Shown one piece after another: positions 1 to 6,764 of a stretch of DNA of 13,117 bases; the first letter of the stretch is position 1; every line of letters begins with the position of its first letter. Both the position numbers and the translations under genes were made by a program. The notes below the pieces were generated by a model. The model was not told the origin of the DNA. It did no database searches and saw nothing but the letters and a program-made list of their open reading frames with translations. Source of the DNA: an uncultured Muribaculaceae bacterium (GTDB taxonomy: Bacteria; Bacteroidota; Bacteroidia; Bacteroidales; Muribaculaceae); NCBI GenBank assembly GCA_910586455.1, contig CAJUHX010000022.1, positions 16,791 to 29,907 on the forward strand, in the 5' to 3' direction.

Positions 1-528
1 CCGTCCTTCGGGGTCGAGGGCGAATCGGAAAAACGAGTCGGCCATCGACCTGTCGCCGAATACCTCGCACGGAACATCCTCGCGCCGGCACAGTTCGATT
101 GCGGCGTCGTAGTCGAATTTAATTGGGTAGCGTGTTATGGCTATTATGAAGCGATGGCGTCTGCACTCGGCCCAGAATTCGCGCGGCATGTGCGGCAGGG
201 CTATGCCGTTTGTGAAAATATACAGAGCCGCTTTTGGAAAGGCTTTTCGCAGAGCCTGCATGGCCTCGTTGATGCGCGGATACAGCAGCGGTTCGCCTCC
301 GATGAGGTAGGCCCGGCCGATTTTGCCGTCAGCCACACGGCCCAGATGCTGCATGGAGCGGCAGAGTTCGTCGAAGTCGGCGAACTCTTTGGGCGCCAGA
401 GGCGAATAGTGGGTACAGCCTTTGCAGTTGAGGTTGCAGTGGTCGGTTAGCACAAATTCCAGACGCAACGGTTCGCGCTTATGGCGCAGCCAGGTGCGGG
501 CGGCATGAACAAGTTTGTGTATCATCAT
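1..528 (-). CDS. Radical SAM domain protein (5' part, runs off window)
   Basis: Translating the minus strand from 528 gives 176 open codons with no stop before the window edge, so the C-terminus is missing. Residues 31-38 read CNLNCKGC, the CxxxCxxC motif that binds the [4Fe-4S] cluster of radical SAM enzymes. It follows a beta strand (LRLEFVLTDH), and GGEP at 77-80 is the SAM-binding glycine motif. The substrate cannot be told from this part; any SPASM or other C-terminal domain lies outside. No signal peptide is seen, so it is probably cytosolic. The gene is divergent from the secreted protein at 668. Two ATG codons are adjacent (528-526 and 525-523). A -7 box (TAAATTTG) ends one base before the first, so the second ATG is the more plausible start on a leaderless mRNA. 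The radical SAM assignment is firm; the function is unknown. Confidence 0.85.
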   Translation of the reverse strand, partial: MMIHKLVHAARTWLRHKREPLRLEFVLTDHCNLNCKGCTHYSPLAPKEFADFDELCRSMQHLGRVADGKIGRAYLIGGEPLLYPRINEAMQALRKAFPKAALYIFTNGIALPHMPREFWAECRRHRFIIAITRYPIKFDYDAAIELCRREDVPCEVFGDRSMADSFFRFALDPEGR

Positions 529-529
529 G

Positions 530-537
530 CAAATTTA
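530..537 (-). promoter_or_regulatory. -7 promoter box of the radical SAM gene
   Basis: On the minus strand this reads TAAATTTG, a full match to the Bacteroidota -7 consensus TAnnTTTG. The ATGATG start lies directly downstream, with one base between. I see no good TTTG -33 element at the expected distance, so the call rests on the -7 box and its position. Confidence 0.5.
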
Positions 538-610
538 ACAAAAATCCCCCGTATTTGGCTTATAGTACGCTAAAAAAAGTTTTGTGTTGAGTCAATTTCA
601 GACGGCGACA

Positions 611-641
611 CTTGCGGGCTCGTGTTTTTGTGCTATCTTTG
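611..641 (+). promoter_or_regulatory. Bacteroidota-type promoter of the 668 gene
   Basis: The -33 element CTTG (611-614) and the -7 box TATCTTTG (634-641) are separated by 19 bp, the usual spacing in Bacteroidota. Transcription would begin near 646-648. That leaves a leader of about 20 bases before the ATG at 668 and rules out longer in-frame starts such as 584. Confidence 0.7.
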
Positions 642-667
642 CAGCGCATAACCAAATAAAGTGTAAT

Positions 668-1327
668 ATGAAATATCGAGTTCTGTTTTTATGTCTGCTC
701 TGTTGCATGGTCGCCAAGGCGCAGATTCCGTACTATGCTCCCACCACAGGGCATGGCAATCTCAACGGCTATACCTCGCTTAAGTTCAGGCCCGGAGTGA
801 ATGCCCAGGAAACTTATACCTCGTTTCTGCTTGGGCTTGGCGATTACGCTACCACCGGTGTCGACCTGTATACCTGCGGCAAGGAAGTGTACAGCGGCCT
901 GATATTGCGCGGCGGATTTATGCCCAGCCGCTATCTGGGCGTTGGTCTGCAGGTGGCGCCATCGTTCCGCACCGACGACAATATGCGTTTTTCGTTCCTT
1001 ACCACCGGACTGTTTCTGAACGGCGACATCCTCAACGACGGCAAACTGTTCTGGGCCGCCAACACCTGGTATACCGCTCGCCGAGGCATGACCGACGATA
1101 TCGACCAGTACATGTATCTGGGTACCAATATACCCTTGCCTCACGGCCAGACACTCACACCGATGGCCGGCACTATATACTCCTGGCGCTTCAACAGTGA
1201 TGCCGACCTTGCACTGGGTGTGTACTGGTCGGTGGGGAAATTCTGCTTCTATCTCTGGGGAAACGACTTACTGAAAGCACACCCGCGCATGGTGGTGGGC
1301 CTGGAATTCACCATTCCGGCGTTTTAG
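668..1327 (+). CDS. Secreted protein, probable outer-membrane beta-barrel
   Basis: 219 residues. The N-terminus has a typical signal peptide: MKYR, a hydrophobic core (LFLCLLCCMV), then AKA|Q as the likely signal peptidase I site near residue 18. The mature part is rich in aromatic residues and glycine and has alternating hydrophobic and polar strands. It ends in phenylalanine after a strand-like RMVVGLEFTIPAF, as many outer-membrane barrels do. I recognise no catalytic motif and no specific family. An open frame continues upstream to 584, but the promoter (-7 box 634-641) lies inside that extension and the signal peptide starts at 668, so 668 is chosen. It is followed after 43 bases by bioA, with no terminator seen between, so some read-through into bioA is possible. 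Secretion is well supported; barrel topology is inference. Confidence 0.8.
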   Translation: MKYRVLFLCLLCCMVAKAQIPYYAPTTGHGNLNGYTSLKFRPGVNAQETYTSFLLGLGDYATTGVDLYTCGKEVYSGLILRGGFMPSRYLGVGLQVAPSFRTDDNMRFSFLTTGLFLNGDILNDGKLFWAANTWYTARRGMTDDIDQYMYLGTNIPLPHGQTLTPMAGTIYSWRFNSDADLALGVYWSVGKFCFYLWGNDLLKAHPRMVVGLEFTIPAF

Positions 1328-1335
1328 AAGTTTTT

Positions 1336-1366
1336 TTCGCAGAATGACGAGTTTTTTGTAATTTTG
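1336..1366 (+). promoter_or_regulatory. Promoter of the biotin operon
   Basis: The -7 box TAATTTTG lies at 1359-1366. A weak -33 element (TTCG, 1336-1339) lies 19 bp upstream. The bioA ATG begins five bases after the final G, so transcription should start at or next to the start codon. I see no BirA-like long palindrome here. The short repeat TCGCA (1337-1341)/TGCGA (1365-1369) is too weak to call an operator. Confidence 0.6.
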
Positions 1367-1370
1367 CGAT

Positions 1371-2648
1371 ATGAACGAGAATTTGCATGACGCCTGGGAT
1401 CGCGAGCATCTCTGGCATCCATATACATCAACCATCGATCCCCTGCCCACATATATGGTCGACAGGGCCGAGGGCGTTGAGATAATACTCGCCGACGGCA
1501 CTCGGCTTATCGACGGAATGTCGTCGTGGTGGAGTGTAGCCCACGGCTATAATCATCCGCGTCTGAACCATGCCGCCGCCGACCAGCTCGGCAAGATGAG
1601 CCATGTGATGTTCGGCGGCCTCACCCATGAACCGGCCATAGAGCTGGGCAAGCGCCTGCTGGAGTGGGCACCCGACGAGATGCACAACGTGTTTTTCGCC
1701 GACTCCGGTTCGGTGGCCATAGAAGTAGCCATGAAGATGGCCGTTCAGGCCGCAGTAAGTCGTTACGGCGACCATGGGCGCTCGAATTTCGCTACCATAC
1801 GCCGCGGCTATCACGGTGATACCTGGAACGCCATGAGCGTATGCGACCCTGTTACAGGCATGCACGGCGCTTTCGGCCCGGCTCTGCCGGTGCGTTACTT
1901 CCTGCCTTCGCCAAAAAGCCGTTTCGGGGGCGAGTGGAATCCCGCCGATATAGAGCCGCTGCGCAAACTGCTGCAGGAACATTCGCATGAACTGGCCGCT
2001 TTCATCCTCGAGCCTATAGTGCAGGGCGCCGGCGGCATGTGGTTCTATCATCCCGAATATCTGAGTCAGGCACGAAAACTTTGCGACGAATACGGCATAT
2101 ACCTGATATTCGACGAAATCGCCACCGGCTTCTGGCGCACCGGCAAGCGCTTTGCGCTGGAACATGCCGGAGTGGTGCCCGATATAATGACTGTGGGCAA
2201 AGCTCTTACCGGAGGCTATCTTACACTGAGCGCCGTAATGACTACCAAAGACCTGGCCGACACCATTTCGCGCGGCGAGGCCGGAGTGATGATGCACGGA
2301 CCCACATTCATGGCCAATCCGCTGGCCTGCGCCATTGCCTGCGAGTCGCTGAAGATATTCGACGAGCAGGACATGCCTGCGGTGGTGGCCCGTATCGAGG
2401 CTGTGATGAAACGCGAGCTGGCTGCCGCCGAAGGCTTGTCCAATGTGGCCGATGTGCGTGTGCTCGGAGCCATAGGTGTGATTCAGACCCGCGAGCCTGT
2501 AGATGTAGGCGTGTTCCAGCGCCGTTGCGTGGAGCGCGGGGTATGGATACGTCCTTTCGGCTGCAACGTGTATATTATGCCGCAATATATAATTACCGAT
2601 GAGCAGTTGCAGCGGCTATGTCGGCAGATGGTCGAACTGGTAAAATGA
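1371..2648 (+). CDS. bioA: Adenosylmethionine--8-amino-7-oxononanoate aminotransferase BioA
   Basis: 425 residues, close to E. coli BioA (about 429). It transfers the amino group of S-adenosylmethionine to 8-amino-7-oxononanoate (KAPA), making 7,8-diaminononanoate (DAPA), with PLP as cofactor in the cytosol. It is a class III aminotransferase with the BioA-specific SSWWSVAHGYNHP near residue 50, MFGGLTHEPA, and YHGDTWNAMSVCDP around 145. DEIATGFWRTG contains the PLP-ring aspartate. The PLP Schiff-base lysine is K277 in TVGKALTGG. The N-terminal HLWHPYTS is at the family's usual place, which supports the start at 1371. First gene of the bio operon; its TGA overlaps the bioF ATG (ATGA, 2645-2648), implying translational coupling. 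Expression probably depends on the promoter ending at 1366, on an mRNA with almost no leader. Confidence 0.96.
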   Translation: MNENLHDAWDREHLWHPYTSTIDPLPTYMVDRAEGVEIILADGTRLIDGMSSWWSVAHGYNHPRLNHAAADQLGKMSHVMFGGLTHEPAIELGKRLLEWAPDEMHNVFFADSGSVAIEVAMKMAVQAAVSRYGDHGRSNFATIRRGYHGDTWNAMSVCDPVTGMHGAFGPALPVRYFLPSPKSRFGGEWNPADIEPLRKLLQEHSHELAAFILEPIVQGAGGMWFYHPEYLSQARKLCDEYGIYLIFDEIATGFWRTGKRFALEHAGVVPDIMTVGKALTGGYLTLSAVMTTKDLADTISRGEAGVMMHGPTFMANPLACAIACESLKIFDEQDMPAVVARIEAVMKRELAAAEGLSNVADVRVLGAIGVIQTREPVDVGVFQRRCVERGVWIRPFGCNVYIMPQYIITDEQLQRLCRQMVELVK

Positions 2649-3754
2649 ATTATGAATATTACATAAGCGAGCTTGAGGCCTTGCGTGCCGGAGGCAACCT
2701 TCGCGAACTGCCGGGCGAAGCTCCCGCCGGAGTGTGGGACCTGTCGTCGAACGACTATCTGGGCCTCGCCGAAGACCCTGCGCTGGCCGACGCCTTCCTT
2801 GCCTCTACCGATATAAACGCTGCCATGATGACATCCAGCGCCTCGCGTCTGTTAGGTCCACGGCAGAGTGCCTACGAGGCTCTGGAAGCTACCCTGACGG
2901 AACTTTACGGACGTCCGGCGCTGTTGTTCAACTCGGGCTATCACGCCAATGTAGGTATGATTCAGACACTTGCCGACCGTCGTACGCTTGTGCTGGCCGA
3001 CAAACTGATACATGCCAGCGTAATCGACGGTCTGCGGCTGGCCGGAGCGGCATTCGAGCGTTTCCGGCATAACGACATAGAGCATCTGCGCAGGCTCATC
3101 GACCGTCGCAAAGCCGATTTCGACCGACTGCTCGTAGTAGTGGAAAGCGTATACTCGATGGACGGCGACTGTGCCCCTCTTGAGGAACTTGCAGAACTGA
3201 AACAGCACTATCCGTCGCTTTTATTATATGTCGACGAAGCCCATGCTGTGGGTGTGTGCGGTCCGGGCGGTCTTGGTCTGTCTGCCGCCTTGCCCGGGCC
3301 CGAGGCAGCCGATATAGTTGTAGGTACCCTCGGCAAGGCCTTGGCATCGTCCGGCGCCTACGCCATCTGCAGCAGCGCGCTCCGTTCGTACTTCATAAAC
3401 AAGGCCCGCAGCCTGATATTCTCCACTGCCTTGCCTCCGCTGCAGGCGTTGTGGAGCAAATATATAATCGGGCGTGTAGCCGAAATGGACTCGCGACGCG
3501 AGCATCTGCAGCGCCTTGCAACCGATCTGGCCGCTGTTACCGGCTGCAGTCACAGCGGACACATACAGCCGCTGGTGACAGGCAGCGCCGAGTCGGCCAT
3601 GCGCCTGTCGGCACAATTACTCGAAGGCGGTTACAAGGTATTGCCCATACGCACGCCCACGGTACCGCCCGGCACCGAACGCCTGCGTTTCAGCCTTTCG
3701 GCGGCGCTGCCTGCCGAGGCTATAAAAAATCTGAACAATATATTGAAACAATGA
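2645..3754 (+). CDS. bioF: 8-amino-7-oxononanoate synthase BioF
   Basis: 369 residues; family members are usually about 380. This PLP enzyme of the alpha-oxoamine synthase family condenses L-alanine with pimeloyl-ACP (or CoA), releasing CO2 to give KAPA, the substrate of BioA. Visible motifs: SSNDYLGL at 34-41, SASRLLG at 65-71, FNSGYHANVG at 95-104, ESVYSMDGD at 167-175, the PLP-binding DEAHAVG at 197-203, and the Schiff-base lysine K231 in VGTLGKALASSG. An in-frame ATG exists at 2618 inside bioA. The ATG at 2645 is preferred because it forms the ATGA overlap with the bioA stop, the same junction found at the next two gene boundaries, and because the product then starts like other BioF proteins. 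The downstream overlap (3751-3754) couples it to bioGC. Confidence 0.95.
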   Translation: MNYEYYISELEALRAGGNLRELPGEAPAGVWDLSSNDYLGLAEDPALADAFLASTDINAAMMTSSASRLLGPRQSAYEALEATLTELYGRPALLFNSGYHANVGMIQTLADRRTLVLADKLIHASVIDGLRLAGAAFERFRHNDIEHLRRLIDRRKADFDRLLVVVESVYSMDGDCAPLEELAELKQHYPSLLLYVDEAHAVGVCGPGGLGLSAALPGPEAADIVVGTLGKALASSGAYAICSSALRSYFINKARSLIFSTALPPLQALWSKYIIGRVAEMDSRREHLQRLATDLAAVTGCSHSGHIQPLVTGSAESAMRLSAQLLEGGYKVLPIRTPTVPPGTERLRFSLSAALPAEAIKNLNNILKQ

Positions 3755-5142
3755 AATACCGACTGTTGGACAGACAGGGCTCGAAGCGCCTGATACTGGT
3801 GTTCGCGGGGTGGGGCATGGACCCTGACGTGTTCGCCCACCTTCACCACGAGGGCTACGATACAGCCATGGTGTGGGACTACCGCGACTTTGGCATCGAC
3901 TGGAGCGTACTCGACGGCTACAGCGAAATATGTGTGATAGCATGGAGTCTGGGCGTATATGCCGCTACTATGGCCTGTCACGGCATAGAAAGTCGCATAA
4001 CCCTTCGCATAGCCGTAAACGGCACTACCTGGCCTGTACACGACTCGCTCGGAATTCCCAAGGCTGTATACGAAGGTACCGCTTCGACACTCGACGACCG
4101 CCGGCTGCAGAAGTTCTTCCGCCGTATGTGCGGCGACCGCGAATCATACGCTCATTTTTGCGAGCGTGCGCCCGGCAGGCCTGTCGGCGAACTGGTCGAC
4201 GAACTCAACGCCATCTGGCCGCAGCCCGTGCTGGCCAATCCGCAGGTCGAGGGCTGGGACCGCGCATACATAGGCCGTGCCGACGCCATCTTCCCTGCCG
4301 TGAACCAGCAGCGAGCCTGGGACACCGCAGGAGTGCCGGTGACAGCCCTCGACGCCCCTCACTATATCGACCTGCAGCGCATTATCGACCATGCCGTAAT
4401 ACACAAAGACCTTGCTGCCCGACGCTTTGGAGAGCGCCGTGCCAGCTACGAGAAACATGCCCGCGTGCAGCGCCGCATAGTCGAGGCCCTTGACAGTTCG
4501 ATACGCCGGCACCGCATCGACGAGCATCTGAGTGTCAGCGGCCATGCCGTGCTGGAAATAGGCTGCGGCACCGGTCTGCTTACACGTCGGCTGCTCGAAT
4601 ATGTGCAGCCGGGCGCTTTGCATCTGTGGGATATCGCTCCCGACGCCTTTACCGTGCCTGGAGCCACCTTCCGCAGCTGCGATGCCGAACTGGCTATTAC
4701 GCGCACGTTGCCGGAGCGCTTCGATGCCATTGTGTCGGCTTCTACCGTACAGTGGTTCAACTCGCCCCGCCGCTTCATAGCCGAGTGCGGCCGGGTGCTT
4801 CGGCCCGGAGGCTGGCTGGTGCTGAGTGCCTTTGCCAAAGGCAATCTCGAGGAGGTGGCGCAGGCCACCGGACGCTCGCTGCCCTTGCTGCCGGCCGAGG
4901 AATGGCGAGGGATGGTGCCTGCCGGATTCGAGATAATAGAATTTACCTGCAACACCGCCGAACTGGTGTTCGACTCGCCCGTGGATGTATTCCGCCATCT
5001 GCAGCTTACCGGAGTCAACGGTCTGGGCTCCTACAGCGGCTCGGCCCTGCGCAAGGCAATCGACAACTATCCCATGAGGCTCGACGGCCGATACTACCTT
5101 ACCTACAAACCATTTATACTGATAGCCAGAAAGAAACGATGA
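3751..5142 (+). CDS. bioGC: BioG-BioC fusion: pimeloyl-ACP methyl ester esterase / malonyl-ACP O-methyltransferase
   Basis: 463 residues made of two enzymes. Residues 1 to about 220 are an alpha/beta-hydrolase of the BioG (DUF452) type: FAGWGMD at 18-24 supplies the oxyanion region. AWSLG at 64-68 is the nucleophile elbow (S66), with Ala in place of the usual first Gly. D178 (GRADAIFP) and H204 (DAPHYID) fit the rest of a catalytic triad. Residues about 230-463 are a class I SAM methyltransferase of BioC type, with VLEIGCGTGLLT at 267-278 as motif I and FDAIVSASTVQWF at 324-336. BioC caps malonyl-ACP as a methyl ester so that fatty acid synthesis can extend it; BioG removes the methyl group at the pimeloyl stage. 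The two ends of the pimelate cycle thus sit on one chain. The ATGA overlap fixes the start at 3751 and couples it to bioF and bioD. Domain calls are strong; triad residues are by motif only. Confidence 0.92.
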   Translation: MKYRLLDRQGSKRLILVFAGWGMDPDVFAHLHHEGYDTAMVWDYRDFGIDWSVLDGYSEICVIAWSLGVYAATMACHGIESRITLRIAVNGTTWPVHDSLGIPKAVYEGTASTLDDRRLQKFFRRMCGDRESYAHFCERAPGRPVGELVDELNAIWPQPVLANPQVEGWDRAYIGRADAIFPAVNQQRAWDTAGVPVTALDAPHYIDLQRIIDHAVIHKDLAARRFGERRASYEKHARVQRRIVEALDSSIRRHRIDEHLSVSGHAVLEIGCGTGLLTRRLLEYVQPGALHLWDIAPDAFTVPGATFRSCDAELAITRTLPERFDAIVSASTVQWFNSPRRFIAECGRVLRPGGWLVLSAFAKGNLEEVAQATGRSLPLLPAEEWRGMVPAGFEIIEFTCNTAELVFDSPVDVFRHLQLTGVNGLGSYSGSALRKAIDNYPMRLDGRYYLTYKPFILIARKKR

Positions 5143-5783
5143 ATACCGAACCCAGAGTACTATTTGTGAGCGGCATCGACACAGATGCCGGCAAAACATA
5201 CGCCACTGCCTGGCTGGCGCGTCGCTGGATTGACAGCGGCCTTACCGTGGCAACACAGAAATTCATACAGACCGGCAACGAAGGCCGCAGCGAGGACATC
5301 GAGGCCCACCGCCGCCTGGCCGGCATGGACCCTCTGCCCGAGGACCGCGACCTTACAACCTCGCCTGTGATATTCAGCTATCCGGCATCGGCCCAGCTTG
5401 CGGCCCGGCTCGATGGCCGTGAAATCAGCCTTGAAGCAATCGACCGCAGCCGAGAGTTGCTGTCGCAGCGCTACGACCGTCTGCTTATTGAAGGCGCCGG
5501 TGGCCTGATGGTGCCGCTGACCGACGACTACATGGCCATAGACTATGTGGTGGAGCGCGGCCTGCCGCTGGCATTGGTCACCAACGGACGTCTGGGCTCA
5601 ATCAATCATACCATACTCTCGCTCGAAGCCATAGCAGCCCGCGGTATCGAACTGCCATATATGCTGTATAATACTTATTTCGATAACGACAGAATCATAG
5701 CCGCCGACACCTTCGGCTTCATCGAGCGATATCTGCAGCGCCGCTTCCCGGACACGCAACTGCTGCGGGTACCGGCAATGTGA
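5139..5783 (+). CDS. bioD: Dethiobiotin synthetase BioD
   Basis: 214 residues, near the family's usual 220-225. BioD carboxylates DAPA with CO2 and ATP to close the ureido ring of dethiobiotin, the substrate for BioB. It is a P-loop NTPase: GIDTDAGKT at 12-20 matches the BioD-type Walker A (GTDTEVGKT in E. coli), K41 in KFIQTG is the conserved substrate/phosphate-contacting lysine motif, and EGAGGLMVPL at 118-127 is the family signature. The start at 5139 makes an ATGA overlap with bioGC (5139-5142), the third such junction in this operon. It is the last bio gene here: downstream lies a gap of about 85 bases and then a new promoter. bioB is not in the window, so the final sulfur insertion must be encoded elsewhere or be absent. 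Confidence 0.94.
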   Translation: MNTEPRVLFVSGIDTDAGKTYATAWLARRWIDSGLTVATQKFIQTGNEGRSEDIEAHRRLAGMDPLPEDRDLTTSPVIFSYPASAQLAARLDGREISLEAIDRSRELLSQRYDRLLIEGAGGLMVPLTDDYMAIDYVVERGLPLALVTNGRLGSINHTILSLEAIAARGIELPYMLYNTYFDNDRIIAADTFGFIERYLQRRFPDTQLLRVPAM

Positions 5784-5795
5784 TGCCACGGTGCC
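5768..5795 (+). other. Possible hairpin at the end of bioD
   Basis: GGTACCG (5768-5774) can pair with CGGTGCC (5789-5795), 7 bp including one G-T wobble, with a 14-base loop that contains the bioD stop codon. No T-run follows, so it is not a clear intrinsic terminator. It might mark the operon's 3' end or be chance. Confidence 0.25.
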
Positions 5796-5858
5796 ATGAA
5801 CGTATTGAAAAATGTGTCAAAATTTATTAAAGCCACAGTCTGTAGAGTGCAAAATTAG

Positions 5859-5866
5859 TAACTTTG
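5859..5866 (+). promoter_or_regulatory. -7 promoter box of the exonuclease gene
   Basis: TAACTTTG is a full match to TAnnTTTG and is immediately followed by CATGATG. The -33 element is poor. The same 12 bases, GTAACTTTGCAT, recur at the tRNA promoter (10599-10610), which supports a real promoter. The box lies one base before the first ATG (5868), so transcription would start near the second ATG (5871). Confidence 0.6.
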
Positions 5867-5867
5867 C

Positions 5868-6518
5868 ATGATGCTCCAGACAGATATAAATATAAGTATA
5901 CCCAAACAGCTGCTGCCCACATTGCCGCAGGCCCGGTTCGCCGGCAGAATAACCGTGATTGATTCTGTCGACCAGGCCCGTCAGGCACTCAGGGCGCTAA
6001 GGCGCGCGGGTATTGTGGGTTTCGATACCGAAACCCGCCCGTCGTTCCGTCGCGGAAATCCACACAAAGTGGCTTTGATGCAGCTCAGTACCGACGACCG
6101 ATGCTTTCTGTTCCGCCTCAATAAAATGGGCTTGAGCAGGGCGCTGTGCAACTTTCTGCAAGATCCCTCGGTAATGAAGGTGGGCCTGAGCGTACACGAT
6201 GATTTCAACGTAATGCGACGCTCTGTGTTCGAACTCAGTCCGCAGGGCTTTGTCGAACTGCAGACCTACGTCAAATCGTTTCATATCAAAGATATCAGCC
6301 TGCAGAAAATCTACGCCATACTCTTCGGCGAATATATGCCCAAAAGCCAGCGGCTGACCAACTGGGAAGCCGACGAACTGACGCAGCACCAGCAGGCATA
6401 TGCGGCAATGGACGCATGGGCATGTCTGAGAATTTACAAATATCTCAAATCGGGTAATTTTGTACCTGATGAATCTCCTTATTTACAGCCTATAGGCGTC
6501 GCAGATAATGAAAATTAA
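5868..6518 (+). CDS. RNase D-like 3'-5' exonuclease domain protein (DEDDy)
   Basis: 216 residues from 5868 (215 if the adjacent ATG at 5871 is used, which the promoter position favours). It has the DnaQ-like fold of RNase D / DNA polymerase I proofreading domains: D53 and E55 in GFDTETRPSF (Exo I), D111 or D112 in GLSVHDDF (Exo II), and Y178-x3-D182 in YAAMDAW (Exo III, DEDDy type), all metal-binding acidic residues. There is no HRDC domain, so it is shorter than full RNase D and is essentially the bare nuclease fold with a roughly 26-residue N-terminal lead. The substrate (RNA or DNA end) cannot be read from sequence. Proteins of this kind are common single-domain genes in Bacteroidales, from memory. 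Its end overlaps the next gene by 11 bases, implying co-translation. Confidence 0.88.
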   Translation: MMLQTDINISIPKQLLPTLPQARFAGRITVIDSVDQARQALRALRRAGIVGFDTETRPSFRRGNPHKVALMQLSTDDRCFLFRLNKMGLSRALCNFLQDPSVMKVGLSVHDDFNVMRRSVFELSPQGFVELQTYVKSFHIKDISLQKIYAILFGEYMPKSQRLTNWEADELTQHQQAYAAMDAWACLRIYKYLKSGNFVPDESPYLQPIGVADNEN

Positions 6519-6741
6519 AAAAACGGTATTGATTCCGGCCATGTTGCTGGTATACCTTATAGTGATGGCAACGCTCGGCTACCCCGATTTCGCGCGGGGC
6601 AAGAGCTCGGCAGCAGAATACTTCGGCACAATAGCCATATCGCTGCTGGCCATAGTGCTGCTTTACTTCAACTTCCGCTACCGCGACCGGCTAAGGCAAA
6701 AACGCGATGCCGAAAACAACAGCAACGACAAAAAATCTTAA
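6508..6741 (+). CDS. Small two-helix inner-membrane protein
   Basis: 77 residues of unknown function. After MKIKK, a first hydrophobic helix spans about 6-24 (VLIPAMLLVYLIVMATLG). A short loop (YPDFARGKSSAAEY) follows, and a second helix spans about 39-56 (FGTIAISLLAIVLLYFNF). The tail is strongly charged, RYRDRLRQKRDAENN and onwards. The positive-inside rule puts both termini in the cytoplasm and the loop in the periplasm. The gene starts 11 bases before the exonuclease stop codon (6516-6518), so it is translationally linked to it, and gpmI follows after 23 bases. Similar short proteins occur in Bacteroidales genomes as far as I recall. I assign no function. Confidence 0.8.
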   Translation: MKIKKTVLIPAMLLVYLIVMATLGYPDFARGKSSAAEYFGTIAISLLAIVLLYFNFRYRDRLRQKRDAENNSNDKKS

Positions 6742-6764
6742 TATAACACATATATAATATTACA

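Noticed and set aside
154..450. 98-residue plus-strand open frame near the left edge
   Set aside because: It is antisense to the radical SAM coding sequence, which carries CxxxCxxC and GGEP in the correct frame.
668..730. Lipoprotein reading of the 668 protein (cysteines in LCLLCC)
   Set aside because: The residues before these cysteines do not fit a lipobox (Leu at -1), while AKA|Q is a good signal peptidase I site.
1428..2585. 385-residue minus-strand open frame opposite bioA
   Set aside because: His/Ala/Gly-rich, no domain, fully covered by bioA, which has all its motifs.
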